This document shows, one piece after another, positions 9,109 through 16,239 of a DNA stretch of 37,171 bases. The stretch covers positions 1-37,171 of the forward strand of contig CAMCNL010000007.1 of the NCBI GenBank assembly GCA_945876205.1, in the 5' to 3' direction. The notes under the pieces are model-generated. The model did no database searches, was not told where the DNA came from, and worked only from the letters and a program-made list of their open reading frames with translations. Source of the stretch: Candidatus Sulfopaludibacter sp. SbA3 (GTDB lineage: Bacteria > Acidobacteriota > Vicinamibacteria > Vicinamibacterales > UBA2999). A program made the translations under genes and the position numbers. Each line of letters starts with the position of its first letter. The stretch's first letter is position 1.

Positions 9109-10176
9109 AAACCAGCGATCGATCAGGACGTGTCGCGTGAAGGCGGGCGAGCGCATCAGGCCGCGGCCGAGCGCCTTGACCGCGCCCGTGAGAGCCGCCG
9201 GCGTCCGAGGCGCGGGAGGATAGCGCCGCCGAAGCTCCGCTTCGTACGGCTGAAGATCGTCGCGGCCGATCCGTCCGCCCCCGGCGACCAGCGTTTCCGC
9301 CGCAAGCCGGCCTGATTCCACCGCGGGCCGGATCCCTTCGCCGCTTTCCGGATACGCAAGTCCTGCGGCATCTCCCACCACCATCAGGCCGTCGCCAGTC
9401 AGAGGGCGAGGTCCGGTGCCTGATGCCAGGTACGCGTGACCGTGCCAGCGGACGAGCGAGGCACGCCTGGCTCGACGCGTGCGCTCGAGGAAGCGGATGA
9501 AGTTCTCGACGTGGTCGTTGAAGTGGCTTTTGTCGCGACGGCCGATCCCGATGTTGAGGTGTCCACCCTTGCGCACGCACCACGCGTAGCCCTCGAGATC
9601 GCGGCAGAAGAACAACTCCGGCACTTCGCCGTCCACCTCGCACTCGTCGTCTTCCACCCTGAACTCCGCTTCCCTGGCGACCACGGCCTGGACGAGATCA
9701 TGCTCGCCGCGCATCTGACGTGCGACTGGACAGAAATGGCCGCCGGCGCCGATGACGATGCGCGCTTCGATGTGGTGGTTGGCAATCCAGGTATCGCCGC
9801 GGCGCTCGAGCGAGGCGAGCGGCGTCTCTTCGAGCACGCGCGCCTTCGAGCGCACGAGCAGGAAGTTGTCGAACTCGCAGCGGCGGATGGCATAACTGAC
9901 GGGACGGAAATAACGCGTCTCGATCGAAGGACTTCCCAGGATCGACGTGCGGAAGCCGGTGATCGGTTGAATGGTCAGGCCGGTTGCGCGGTACTCATCC
10001 GGATCCAGGTCGAGGAGGCGGAACACGCCGGGCGTCACCCATCCCGCGCAGACCTTGTCGCGTGGAAATCGCGCGCGATCGATGACCAGGACGTTCCACC
10101 CGGCGTTCTGCAGGACGCGCGCGCAGGTGGAGCCGGCCGGTCCACCGCCCACCACTAGCGCGTCGCAGCGATCCAC
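9097..10176 (-). CDS. FAD-dependent oxidoreductase, geranylgeranyl-reductase family
   Basis: 359 residues starting at a GTG (VDRCDALVVGGGPAGST). The Rossmann motif GGGPAGS at residues ~10-16 binds FAD. VIDRARFPRDKVCAGW is typical of the geranylgeranyl-reductase and lycopene-cyclase-like group, and the second FAD motif is LMVVGDAAGLAYPESGEGI. The substrate-side motif normally written YxWxFPK is changed here to GYAWCVRKG. Family members reduce isolated double bonds of isoprenoid or lipid chains. The gene begins inside the last 22 bp of the upstream cyclopropane-synthase-like gene, so they are translationally coupled and probably act on the same lipid. The tail overlaps the convergent serine hydrolase by 12 bp. 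Confidence 0.88.
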   Translation of the reverse strand: MDRCDALVVGGGPAGSTCARVLQNAGWNVLVIDRARFPRDKVCAGWVTPGVFRLLDLDPDEYRATGLTIQPITGFRTSILGSPSIETRYFRPVSYAIRRCEFDNFLLVRSKARVLEETPLASLERRGDTWIANHHIEARIVIGAGGHFCPVARQMRGEHDLVQAVVAREAEFRVEDDECEVDGEVPELFFCRDLEGYAWCVRKGGHLNIGIGRRDKSHFNDHVENFIRFLERTRRARRASLVRWHGHAYLASGTGPRPLTGDGLMVVGDAAGLAYPESGEGIRPAVESGRLAAETLVAGGGRIGRDDLQPYEAELRRRYPPAPRTPAALTGAVKALGRGLMRSPAFTRHVLIDRWFLRA

Positions 10177-11387
10177 CGTTCCGGACTCTCAGGCTGGTAG
10201 ACGTCCGCCCGCTTCCAGTAGGGCGGCTGTGATTCAGCGGGTGCGAAGACGATTTGGAAGAGCTGCAGGTGGCCGGTGGAGAACGCCGCCTCGGAAGCCG
10301 CGAGGTACAGCTCCCACGCGCGCCAGAACTGTTCTCCGTACCGCGAGCGCACCTGTTGTTCGATGCCGGCGAAGCGCTGGCCCCAATGGGCGAGCGTGCG
10401 CGCGTAGTGCAGCCTCAGGTTCTCGACGTCGAGCACCGACATCCCCGCGGGCGAGATGATGCGGGTGGCGACTTCGGCGAGCGTCGGCGCGTAGGCACCC
10501 GGGAAGATTCGGCGCCGGGTCCATGCGTTGAGTGGACGGGGAATGTCGCGGCCGATGAAGTGCAGCAGCCCGCGTCCCCGGTCGCGCCGGAGCACGCGCG
10601 AGAGCACGTCCGAGAGGTGGTCGTAGTTCTTGTAGCCGACGTGCTCCAGCATGCCGACCGAGACGAACGCGTCGCACTGCCCGGTGACGTTGCGGTAGTC
10701 GTCTTCGATGAATTCGACGCGGCCGGCCAGCCCCTCGCGGACCGCGCGCGCCCGGGCAAAGGCGATCTGTTCGTGCGACAGGTTGAACGCCTTGACGCGC
10801 ACGCCGTACGAGCGGGCCATGTGCAGCGCCAGCGCGCCCCAGCCGCAGCCCGCCTCGATCACCGTATCGCCCGGCTGAAGTCGAACCTTGCGGCAGACCA
10901 GATCCAGCTTCGCGCGCTGCGCCTCCTCGAGCGTCTCGTCAGGCGTGTCGAAGTAGGCGCAGGTGTAGACGAGCTGATCGTCGAGCCACGATTGGTAGAA
11001 ATCGTTGCCGAGGTCGTAGTGGTGATGGACGTTGCGGCGCGACGCACGGATCGAGTTGTGCCGCGAGAGTCGCGCCGTCAGGTGGTCGTGCCACTTCGGC
11101 GTCATCGGGTAGGTGCGCGACAACGCTTCGAGTACGCGCGCGAGCTGCCCGCGCACGAGGAGCCGCGACGCCATGTACGACTCGCCGAAATACAAGTTGG
11201 GATGGAGCAGAAGGCCGAGGAGGGTGCCGCGGTCGCGCACGACCATGTCGCCGACGGCGGGGAAGGGGCCGTGGTAATCGATGCTCCCGTCCCACAACTC
11301 CAGCCGGACGGCGCCGCGTGCAATTCGCGTTTGCAGCGCCGCCGCGAGCCACCGATCCGCGAGGCCGATGGGGGAGCCGGCTCCCAT
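10155..11387 (-). CDS. cyclopropane-fatty-acyl-phospholipid synthase family methyltransferase
   Basis: 410 residues. The N-terminal substrate region is followed by the Cfa/CmaA signature HHHYDLGNDFYQSWLDDQ and VYTCAYF. The SAM-binding motif I is VIEAGCGWGALALHMA, followed by VGMLEHVGYKNY and HFIGRDIPRPL. It would transfer a methylene or methyl group from SAM to the double bond of unsaturated acyl chains of membrane lipids at the cytoplasmic face. The length fits Cfa enzymes. The ATG at 11387 is the first in frame. The stop lies 22 bp inside the downstream FAD reductase gene. That pairing allows a two-step reaction of methylenation then reduction, analogous to 10-methyl fatty acid synthesis in actinobacteria but with a different reductase fold; this is an inference. 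Confidence 0.92.
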   Translation of the reverse strand: MGAGSPIGLADRWLAAALQTRIARGAVRLELWDGSIDYHGPFPAVGDMVVRDRGTLLGLLLHPNLYFGESYMASRLLVRGQLARVLEALSRTYPMTPKWHDHLTARLSRHNSIRASRRNVHHHYDLGNDFYQSWLDDQLVYTCAYFDTPDETLEEAQRAKLDLVCRKVRLQPGDTVIEAGCGWGALALHMARSYGVRVKAFNLSHEQIAFARARAVREGLAGRVEFIEDDYRNVTGQCDAFVSVGMLEHVGYKNYDHLSDVLSRVLRRDRGRGLLHFIGRDIPRPLNAWTRRRIFPGAYAPTLAEVATRIISPAGMSVLDVENLRLHYARTLAHWGQRFAGIEQQVRSRYGEQFWRAWELYLAASEAAFSTGHLQLFQIVFAPAESQPPYWKRADVYQPESPERWIAATR

Positions 11388-11410
11388 ATTGAGCCGACGA
11401 TAGCACAGGA

Positions 11411-12142
11411 CTACCGGCTATCCGGCCCGACGTGCAATCCGCACTCTTTCTTTGTTTCTTCTTCCCACCACCAGCGCCCGGCGCGCTCATGCTGGCCCGG
11501 GTTGACCGGTCGCGTGCACGGCTCGCAGCCGATCGAGATGAAGCCTCGATCGTGAAGCGAGTTGTACGGGACGTCGTGCTCGCTGATGTATGACCACACC
11601 TGTCTCGACGTCCAGAAGCTCAGAGGATTGACCTTCACCAGCGGCCGGTCCGGCGTGCCGAACGTGCTGTCAACCTGAAGCACCGGGACATCGGCGCGTG
11701 TCCCCGGGCTCTGATCCTTGCGCTGTCCGGTGACCCACGCCCGGAGCGGGGCGAGCGCGCGCATCAGCGGTTCGACCTTGCGGATGCCGCAGCATTCCTT
11801 GTGGCCGTCGGCGTAGAAGGAAAACAATCCCTTCTCCCGCACCAGGGCCTGCACCGACTCCGGCCGCGGGAACATCGTCTCGATCGTGATGCCGTAGCGG
11901 GCGCGAACCTTCTCGATGAATTGATAGGTCTCGGGGTGCAGGCGCCCGGTATCAAGCGAGAACACCGAGAACGGCCGTCCGATCGCGGCAGCCATGTCGA
12001 TGAGCACCACGTCCTCGGCGCCGCTGAACGAGATGCCGATGTCGGGGGCATACGCCTCGAGCGCCAGCGCGAGGATTTCCTGCGGCTCGCGCGAGGCGTA
12101 GCTGGCAGCGGCCGCCGGCAGGGTGGCGAGGTCGAGCGCCAT
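11411..12142 (-). CDS. cysH: APS/PAPS reductase CysH, 4Fe-4S type
   Basis: 243 residues. It reduces adenylyl sulfate (APS) to sulfite with thioredoxin in the cytoplasm. The PP-loop ([15 protein letters not shown]), [12 protein letters not shown] and the C-terminal KKECGLH with the catalytic Cys identify the family. Two Cys pairs, KECCGIRK and GCEPCTR, mark the iron-sulfur form that works on APS directly, consistent with no CysC kinase in this cluster. It is the last gene of a cysD-cysN-cysH operon: cysN ends (TGA) two bases before this ATG. An alternative GTG six bases upstream would overlap the cysN stop. By position it falls under the cysteine-rich leader and hairpin upstream of cysD. Confidence 0.96.
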   Translation of the reverse strand: MALDLATLPAAAASYASREPQEILALALEAYAPDIGISFSGAEDVVLIDMAAAIGRPFSVFSLDTGRLHPETYQFIEKVRARYGITIETMFPRPESVQALVREKGLFSFYADGHKECCGIRKVEPLMRALAPLRAWVTGQRKDQSPGTRADVPVLQVDSTFGTPDRPLVKVNPLSFWTSRQVWSYISEHDVPYNSLHDRGFISIGCEPCTRPVNPGQHERAGRWWWEEETKKECGLHVGPDSR

Positions 12143-12144
12143 GG

Positions 12145-13452
12145 TCACGTCAGCAGCTCTTCGAGCGCCTTCCTGACGGCTTCCACCGCTTCGGCGTCTG
12201 ACCCCGCGCGTCGCGCCATCAGCGCGAGCCGCTCGGCGGCGCTCACGGGGGCGACCGCCGCGACGGGGGCATCGTCTCGCACCGGGTTCGTGATCATCCC
12301 GGCGCCGGCGGTGAACTGCGTCGCCGGGTCGACCAGGATGAAGCTGCCGGTGATCCGGTTGGTTTCGTACTTATCGAAGACCAGCGGCCGCGCGGTCGAC
12401 ACCGTGACGGTCGCGATCTGATTCATCAGCAAGGCATGGCTGACTTCGGCGGTCACGGTGCGCGTCGTGTGCTTCAACAGGTAGACCCGCGCCGGATCGA
12501 GCGGGCGCTCGTCCATCCAGACGACCTCCGCCTCGAACTGCGTCCCGACGTGCGGCGGCTCGGCCGTCAGCGTATCCCCTCGACTGATATCGATCTCATC
12601 GTCGAGCACCAGCGTCACCGACATCGGCGCGTAGGCGAGGTCGAGCTCGCCGTCGTAGGTGACGATGCGCTTGACGTGGGCGGAGCGGCCTGACGGCCAG
12701 GTCGTGAGGCGATCGCCGATGCGCACGCTGCCTGAGGCAATCTGCCCGGCGTAGCCGCGGAATTCCCGGTCGGGACGCATCACGAGCTGCACCGGAAACC
12801 TGAAGGGCAGCGCGGTCAGGTCGCGCGTGACCTGGACCGTCTCGAGAAAGTCGAGCAGGCTCGAGCCGTTGAACCAGGGCGTGCGGTCGCTTTTCGTGAT
12901 GACGTTGTCGCCGCCAAGCGCGCTCATCGGGATCGCGTGAAAGTTGGCGCCGGCGAGGATCTCCTCGAACTCGTCGGTGATCCCTTCGAAGATCTCGCGG
13001 TCGAAATCGACGAGGTCCATCTTGTTGACGGCGAGCACGAAATCCTTGATACCCAGGAGCGAGGCGATGCGCGCGTGACGGCGCGACTGCACCTTGACGC
13101 CCTGCTGCGCGTCGACGAGCAGGATGGCGACGTCCGCCGTCGAGGCGCCGGTCGCCATGTTGCGCGTGTACTGCTCGTGCCCGGGCGTGTCGGCCAGGAT
13201 GAACTTGCGGCGCGCGGTCGCGAAGTAGCGGTAGGCCACGTCGATCGTGATGCCCTGCTCGCGCTCGGCTTTCAAGCCGTCTGTGAACAGCGAGAAGTCG
13301 ATGACGCCGACGCCGCGGTTCTTCGACGCGGCCTTCACCGAGTGCACCTGGTCCTCGTACACCGACTGCGAGTCGTGCAGCAGACGCCCGATCAGCGTGC
13401 TCTTCCCGTCGTCCACGCTCCCGGCGGTGCAGATGCGAAGAAGTCCCGACAT
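12145..13452 (-). CDS. cysN: sulfate adenylyltransferase subunit 1 (GTPase) CysN
   Basis: 435 residues. It is the GTPase subunit of ATP sulfurylase that drives APS formation with CysD. The EF-Tu-like GTPase motifs are clear: G1 GSVDDGKST at residues ~11-19, G3 [17 protein letters not shown] and G4 NKMDLV. Two beta-barrel domains follow. There is no C-terminal CysC (APS kinase) domain, so this is the unfused form. The start is fixed by coupling: its ATG shares one base with the TGA of cysD (TGATG). The frame stays open upstream as a shadow inside cysD. It is second in cysDNH. Confidence 0.97.
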   Translation of the reverse strand: MSGLLRICTAGSVDDGKSTLIGRLLHDSQSVYEDQVHSVKAASKNRGVGVIDFSLFTDGLKAEREQGITIDVAYRYFATARRKFILADTPGHEQYTRNMATGASTADVAILLVDAQQGVKVQSRRHARIASLLGIKDFVLAVNKMDLVDFDREIFEGITDEFEEILAGANFHAIPMSALGGDNVITKSDRTPWFNGSSLLDFLETVQVTRDLTALPFRFPVQLVMRPDREFRGYAGQIASGSVRIGDRLTTWPSGRSAHVKRIVTYDGELDLAYAPMSVTLVLDDEIDISRGDTLTAEPPHVGTQFEAEVVWMDERPLDPARVYLLKHTTRTVTAEVSHALLMNQIATVTVSTARPLVFDKYETNRITGSFILVDPATQFTAGAGMITNPVRDDAPVAAVAPVSAAERLALMARRAGSDAEAVEAVRKALEELLT

Positions 13453-14396
13453 CAGAAGTAACCTTCGCGCTTCTTCATCTCCATCGAGGCGTCCTGGTCG
13501 TGGTCGATGATGCGGAGCTGACGCTCGGACTGGCGCGTGGAGATGAGCTCTTCGATGATCTTCGGCACGGTGTCGGCCTCGGACCGGATGGCGCCGGTGC
13601 ACGGCGAGCAGCCGAGCGAGCGCATGCGGCACTTCAGGACCTGCGGTTGCTCGCCGGGCATGGTCACGACGAACGGCTGCTCCTGGACGATGAGCGAGTT
13701 GCCGCGGACGATGACCTCGCGATCCTTGGCGTAGTAGAGCGGGACGATCGGAATCTTCTCGACGTGGATGTATTGCCACACGTCGATCTCCGTCCAGTTG
13801 GAGAGCGGAAACACGCGGATGCTTTCGCCCGGCTGCAGCTTGGCGTTCAGCAGGTTCCAGAGCTCGGGCCGCTGGCGCTTGGGATCCCACTGGCCGTTGG
13901 CGTCGCGCACCGAGAAGACGCGCTCCTTCGCCCGGGAGCGCTCTTCGTCGCGACGGGCGCCGCCGATCGCGGCGTCGAAGTTGCCCGCCTGCAGCGCGTC
14001 GAGCAGGGCCTTCGTCTTGAGCAGCCCGCAGCAGCGCTGGGTGCCGACGGCAAACGGCTGCGTGCCGTCGCTGATGGCTTCCTCGTTGGTGTGGACGATC
14101 AGGCGCGCGCCGACGGCCGTGGCCATCTCGTCGCGGAACTCGATCATCTCGCGGAACTTGTAGGTGGTGTCGACGTGCAGCAGCGGAAACGGAATCGGTC
14201 CCGGGAAGAACGCCTTCTGCGCCAGGCGCAGCATGACCGAGGAGTCCTTGCCGATCGAGTAGAGCATCACCGGCCGTTCGAACTCGGCGACGAGCTCGCG
14301 GAGGATGTGGATGCTTTCGGCCTCGAGCGCCCGGAGGTGGTCGAGCCGGGGCATCACGGCGACGGCGGGATCGAGCATGGCGGAGCTGCTAGTCAT
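13452..14396 (-). CDS. cysD: sulfate adenylyltransferase subunit 2 CysD
   Basis: 314 residues. It makes APS from sulfate and ATP together with CysN. Hallmarks are [19 protein letters not shown], the PP-loop [50 protein letters not shown] and the ending [10 protein letters not shown] placed the start at the ATG at 14396; an ATG at 14378 is possible, since comparable proteins begin close to the LEAESIHI block. No clear ribosome site precedes either. The start lies only 22 bases from an intrinsic-terminator hairpin (stem 14419-14443) whose T-rich run lies between them. Transcripts coming from upstream must therefore pass that hairpin to reach cysDNH, which points to attenuation. Confidence 0.97.
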   Translation of the reverse strand: MTSSSAMLDPAVAVMPRLDHLRALEAESIHILRELVAEFERPVMLYSIGKDSSVMLRLAQKAFFPGPIPFPLLHVDTTYKFREMIEFRDEMATAVGARLIVHTNEEAISDGTQPFAVGTQRCCGLLKTKALLDALQAGNFDAAIGGARRDEERSRAKERVFSVRDANGQWDPKRQRPELWNLLNAKLQPGESIRVFPLSNWTEIDVWQYIHVEKIPIVPLYYAKDREVIVRGNSLIVQEQPFVVTMPGEQPQVLKCRMRSLGCSPCTGAIRSEADTVPKIIEELISTRQSERQLRIIDHDQDASMEMKKREGYF

Positions 14397-14408
14397 ATGA
14401 ATGGCGCA

Positions 14409-14443
14409 CAAAAACAAAAAGCCCGGGAGGGTGTCCCGGGCTT
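14409..14443 (-). terminator. intrinsic terminator/attenuator just before cysD
   Basis: On the minus strand a perfect 10-bp stem (AAGCCCGGGA with TCCCGGGCTT, 5-base loop) is followed by TTTTTGTTTTTG. This is a textbook rho-independent terminator. The U-run ends about 12 bases from the cysD ATG, so there is no room for a separate promoter between them. The hairpin must control read-through into cysDNH rather than simply end the rhodanese transcript. Confidence 0.8.
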
Positions 14444-14480
14444 CGATCTTCTTAGCGTGTTCTTGGGGTTTGTTCGGCGT

Positions 14481-14567
14481 TTACCCCAACAGCTGGACCG
14501 AAAGCGCGGAGACCTCGATGGCCTTGGTGCAACAACACGCGCAGTTCGGACAGGCTCCAGGAAACAC
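14481..14567 (-). CDS. Cys-rich leader peptide of cysDNH
   Basis: A 28-codon frame beginning GTG and ending TAA, reading MFPGACPNCACCCTKAIE and then ten more residues without Cys. Five of residues 6-13 are Cys (TGT, TGC, TGT, TGT, TGC codons). It lies wholly in the 187-bp gap between the rhodanese stop and cysD and upstream of the terminator hairpin, as expected for a peptide that senses charged tRNA-Cys by ribosome stalling. No good ribosome site is seen. A TAGAAT hexamer at 14582-14577 ends nine bases before the GTG, so the transcript may be nearly leaderless. Residues 20-22 (TCCGCGCTT, 14510-14502) can pair with the 5' arm of the terminator with one mismatch. Translation is not proven. Confidence 0.6.
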   Translation of the reverse strand: MFPGACPNCACCCTKAIEVSALSVQLLG

Positions 14568-14582
14568 GGTCCGACGATTCTA

Positions 14583-16172
14583 TCACTCGGGGGCGACCAC
14601 CCGAAAGCGGTTGATCCCATCGGCGGCCATTTGGGCCACAAGCTTCAATTCCCAGTCAATATAGGCCTGCATCGCCTCGCGCGTGCTATCGGTCCCTTCG
14701 TACGGCCGCTTGTAGCGGTCGATGGCGGGGGAGGCCCAATCGTGGACGGCCCGGTCGAGGGGGAGCCCCGCGGCCACCCATGCCGCGGTGCCCCCGGCGA
14801 GTACGCAGACCCGCCGCCCGCTGGCTGCGGCGGCCTCTGCGGCGGCCTCCGGGGCGGCCTCCGGGGCGGCATAGCGGGCAAGGACGCCGTCGGGAGAGGT
14901 CAGCACCAGGGGGCGATCGTCTTTCGGGCCCGGCAGGTCCTCGGCAAACCTCGATCGCAGTACGAACCTCGCTCCCGGGATGTGTCCCCTGCTGTAGTCG
15001 GCGCTGGGGCCGACGTCGATGACCACCGCATCCATGGCGGCCAGCTCCAGCGGCGTGCAGGCATCGATTCCGTCATCCGGGAACGGCGGGCGGTTCGGCG
15101 GGGCGACTCCGGTTTCGTCCGCGGCGACCGCGCCGGGGTCGATCACCACCGCATCCCATCCCATCTGCGCCAGCCATGACGCCGTCATCTGCGCGCGCAC
15201 GCCGGCCACGTCGAACAGCACGATGCGCGCGCCGCGCACCGCGATCCATTCATCGGTGGCTTGCACGAGTTGTCCGCCGGGGGCCGAGCGGAAGCCGGAA
15301 GGATGGCCGGCCGCGTGTTCCGCCGGAGTGCGGACGTCGAGCTGGTAGAGCGTGTGACTGTCGCGCTCGGCGATCCAGGTGTCGAGCGTCGCGCGATCGA
15401 TCGTCCGCACGCCGACCCGCGCCGCCCATCGGCTGGCCGCAGCTTTCGCTCGCGCCGCCGACGAAGGGGCTCCGCTCGGAAATGTCCGTGTCTGTCCCGA
15501 TTCGAGCCCGTAGCCTTCGAGCGTCCATCCAATGGTGCCGTTTCTCAGCGCGGCCACGCGGTTAGGCAGGCCGGCGTTGATGAGGGTCTGCGTGCCGATG
15601 ATGCTGCGCGTTCGTCCCGCGCAATTGACGATGACGAGCGTGTCGGGGGAGGGGACGAGGTCGAAGACGCGCAGGGTGAGCTCCGCGTTGGGCACATTCA
15701 GCCCCTTCGGGATGCTCATCGTGCGGAACTCCTCGAAGCGACGCACATCCAGCACCGCGATATTCGCACCCTCGTCGATCAACGCCTTGACCTCTGGCGC
15801 CGAGAGCGACGGCGTGTGACACGTCGATTCCACCAGCTCGCCGAACGATTTGCTCGGGACGTTGACGTCTCGAAAGAGCTGTCCCTCGCGCGCGTAGCCG
15901 GCGAGGCCTCCCTCGAGCAGCGACACATCGGTGTAGCCAAGATCGCGGAGGCGGCCTGCCACTCTTTCCGCCAGGCCCTCGCCCGCGTCGTAGACGACGA
16001 TCGGCGCGCTCCTGCGGGGCACGAGGTCATAGGCGCGCAGTTCGACCTGCGAGGGCGGGAGGCTGACGGCAAAGAACGGATGCGCTTCCGCGAAGGGGCC
16101 TTCTTCGCGGGCGTCAAAGAGCGCAACTTCCTCACCATCGCGCCATCGCCGCCGGAGCTCTGATGGGGTCAC
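14583..16172 (-). CDS. four-domain rhodanese-like sulfurtransferase
   Basis: 529 residues from a GTG at 16172 (VTPSELRRRWRDGEEVALFDAREE, like the start of other four-rhodanese proteins; quoted only in part elsewhere). It contains four consecutive rhodanese folds of roughly 130 residues. Only the second has a catalytic Cys: Cys184 in VNCAGRTRS. The equivalent loops of domains 1, 3 and 4 have Asp, Asp and Ser (YDAGEG, FDVAGV, TSPDGV) and are probably structural. It would transfer sulfane sulfur from thiosulfate, persulfides or mercaptopyruvate in the cytoplasm. It lies upstream of cysDNH on the same strand and diverges from an SLC13 transporter across 67 bp. Domain 4 carries an Ala-Pro-Glu-rich insertion encoded by three 12-bp repeats. 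Confidence 0.9.
   Translation of the reverse strand: MTPSELRRRWRDGEEVALFDAREEGPFAEAHPFFAVSLPPSQVELRAYDLVPRRSAPIVVYDAGEGLAERVAGRLRDLGYTDVSLLEGGLAGYAREGQLFRDVNVPSKSFGELVESTCHTPSLSAPEVKALIDEGANIAVLDVRRFEEFRTMSIPKGLNVPNAELTLRVFDLVPSPDTLVIVNCAGRTRSIIGTQTLINAGLPNRVAALRNGTIGWTLEGYGLESGQTRTFPSGAPSSAARAKAAASRWAARVGVRTIDRATLDTWIAERDSHTLYQLDVRTPAEHAAGHPSGFRSAPGGQLVQATDEWIAVRGARIVLFDVAGVRAQMTASWLAQMGWDAVVIDPGAVAADETGVAPPNRPPFPDDGIDACTPLELAAMDAVVIDVGPSADYSRGHIPGARFVLRSRFAEDLPGPKDDRPLVLTSPDGVLARYAAPEAAPEAAAEAAAASGRRVCVLAGGTAAWVAAGLPLDRAVHDWASPAIDRYKRPYEGTDSTREAMQAYIDWELKLVAQMAADGINRFRVVAPE
14835..14870. repeat. three tandem 12-bp units inside the rhodanese gene
   Basis: Three consecutive 12-base units: CTCTGCGGCGGC then two identical CTCCGGGGCGGC (plus strand). 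They encode an AAPE/AAAE peptide repeat in the loop of rhodanese domain 4 on the minus strand. Twelve bases keep the frame, so copy-number changes would alter only loop length. Confidence 0.7.
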
Positions 16173-16178
16173 GGCGCC

Positions 16179-16198
16179 AGTGTACGATCGACTACACT
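16179..16198. promoter_or_regulatory. dyad in the divergent rhodanese/SLC13 promoter region
   Basis: AGTGTA (16179-16184) and TACACT (16193-16198) form an inverted repeat around a CGATCG core in the 67-bp gap between the GTG of the rhodanese gene and the ATG of the transporter. TACACT reads as a possible -10 on each strand, seven or so bases from the minus-strand start and ~40 from the plus-strand start. It may be a shared operator or overlapping promoters. No -35 is obvious. Confidence 0.35.
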
Positions 16199-16239
16199 CC
16201 GACGCTCGTGGATGTGACGCGCCGAGGACGGCCGAGCCG

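Larger units (their letters stand above)
14397..14582 (-). promoter_or_regulatory. candidate cysteine attenuator leader RNA of cysDNH
   Basis: The segment holds, in minus-strand order: a possible -10 (TAGAAT, 14582-14577), the Cys-rich leader frame, a 7-bp hairpin (TTGGGGT 14489-14483 with ACCCCAA 14469-14463) that begins in the leader's stop region, and the terminator. TCCGCGCTT (14510-14502) can pair with AAGCCCGGG of the terminator's 5' arm with eight pairs and one C-C mismatch, giving a candidate antiterminator. The expected logic: low cysteine stalls the ribosome at the Cys codons, the antiterminator forms, and cysDNH is transcribed. The pairing logic is inferred; the elements themselves are visible. 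Confidence 0.55.

Noticed and set aside
14419-14443. the same hairpin as a plus-strand terminator
   Set aside because: The stem is palindromic, but only the minus strand has a U-run after it, and no plus-strand gene ends here.
14393-14641. 82-codon minus-strand frame covering the same gap, containing three Cys
   Set aside because: Starts inside the rhodanese gene, overlaps the terminator and ends in cysD; the Cys are scattered. The 14481-14567 frame has the clustered Cys codons and stops before the hairpin.
14401-14664. 87-codon plus-strand frame over the cysD leader region
   Set aside because: Runs through the terminator hairpin and into the rhodanese gene in antisense, without a ribosome site; the minus-strand Cys-rich frame explains the gap better.
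13500-15179. 559-codon plus-strand frame across cysD, the leader and the rhodanese gene
   Set aside because: It is antisense to three well-supported features, has no domain, and shows the compositional look of a shadow frame.
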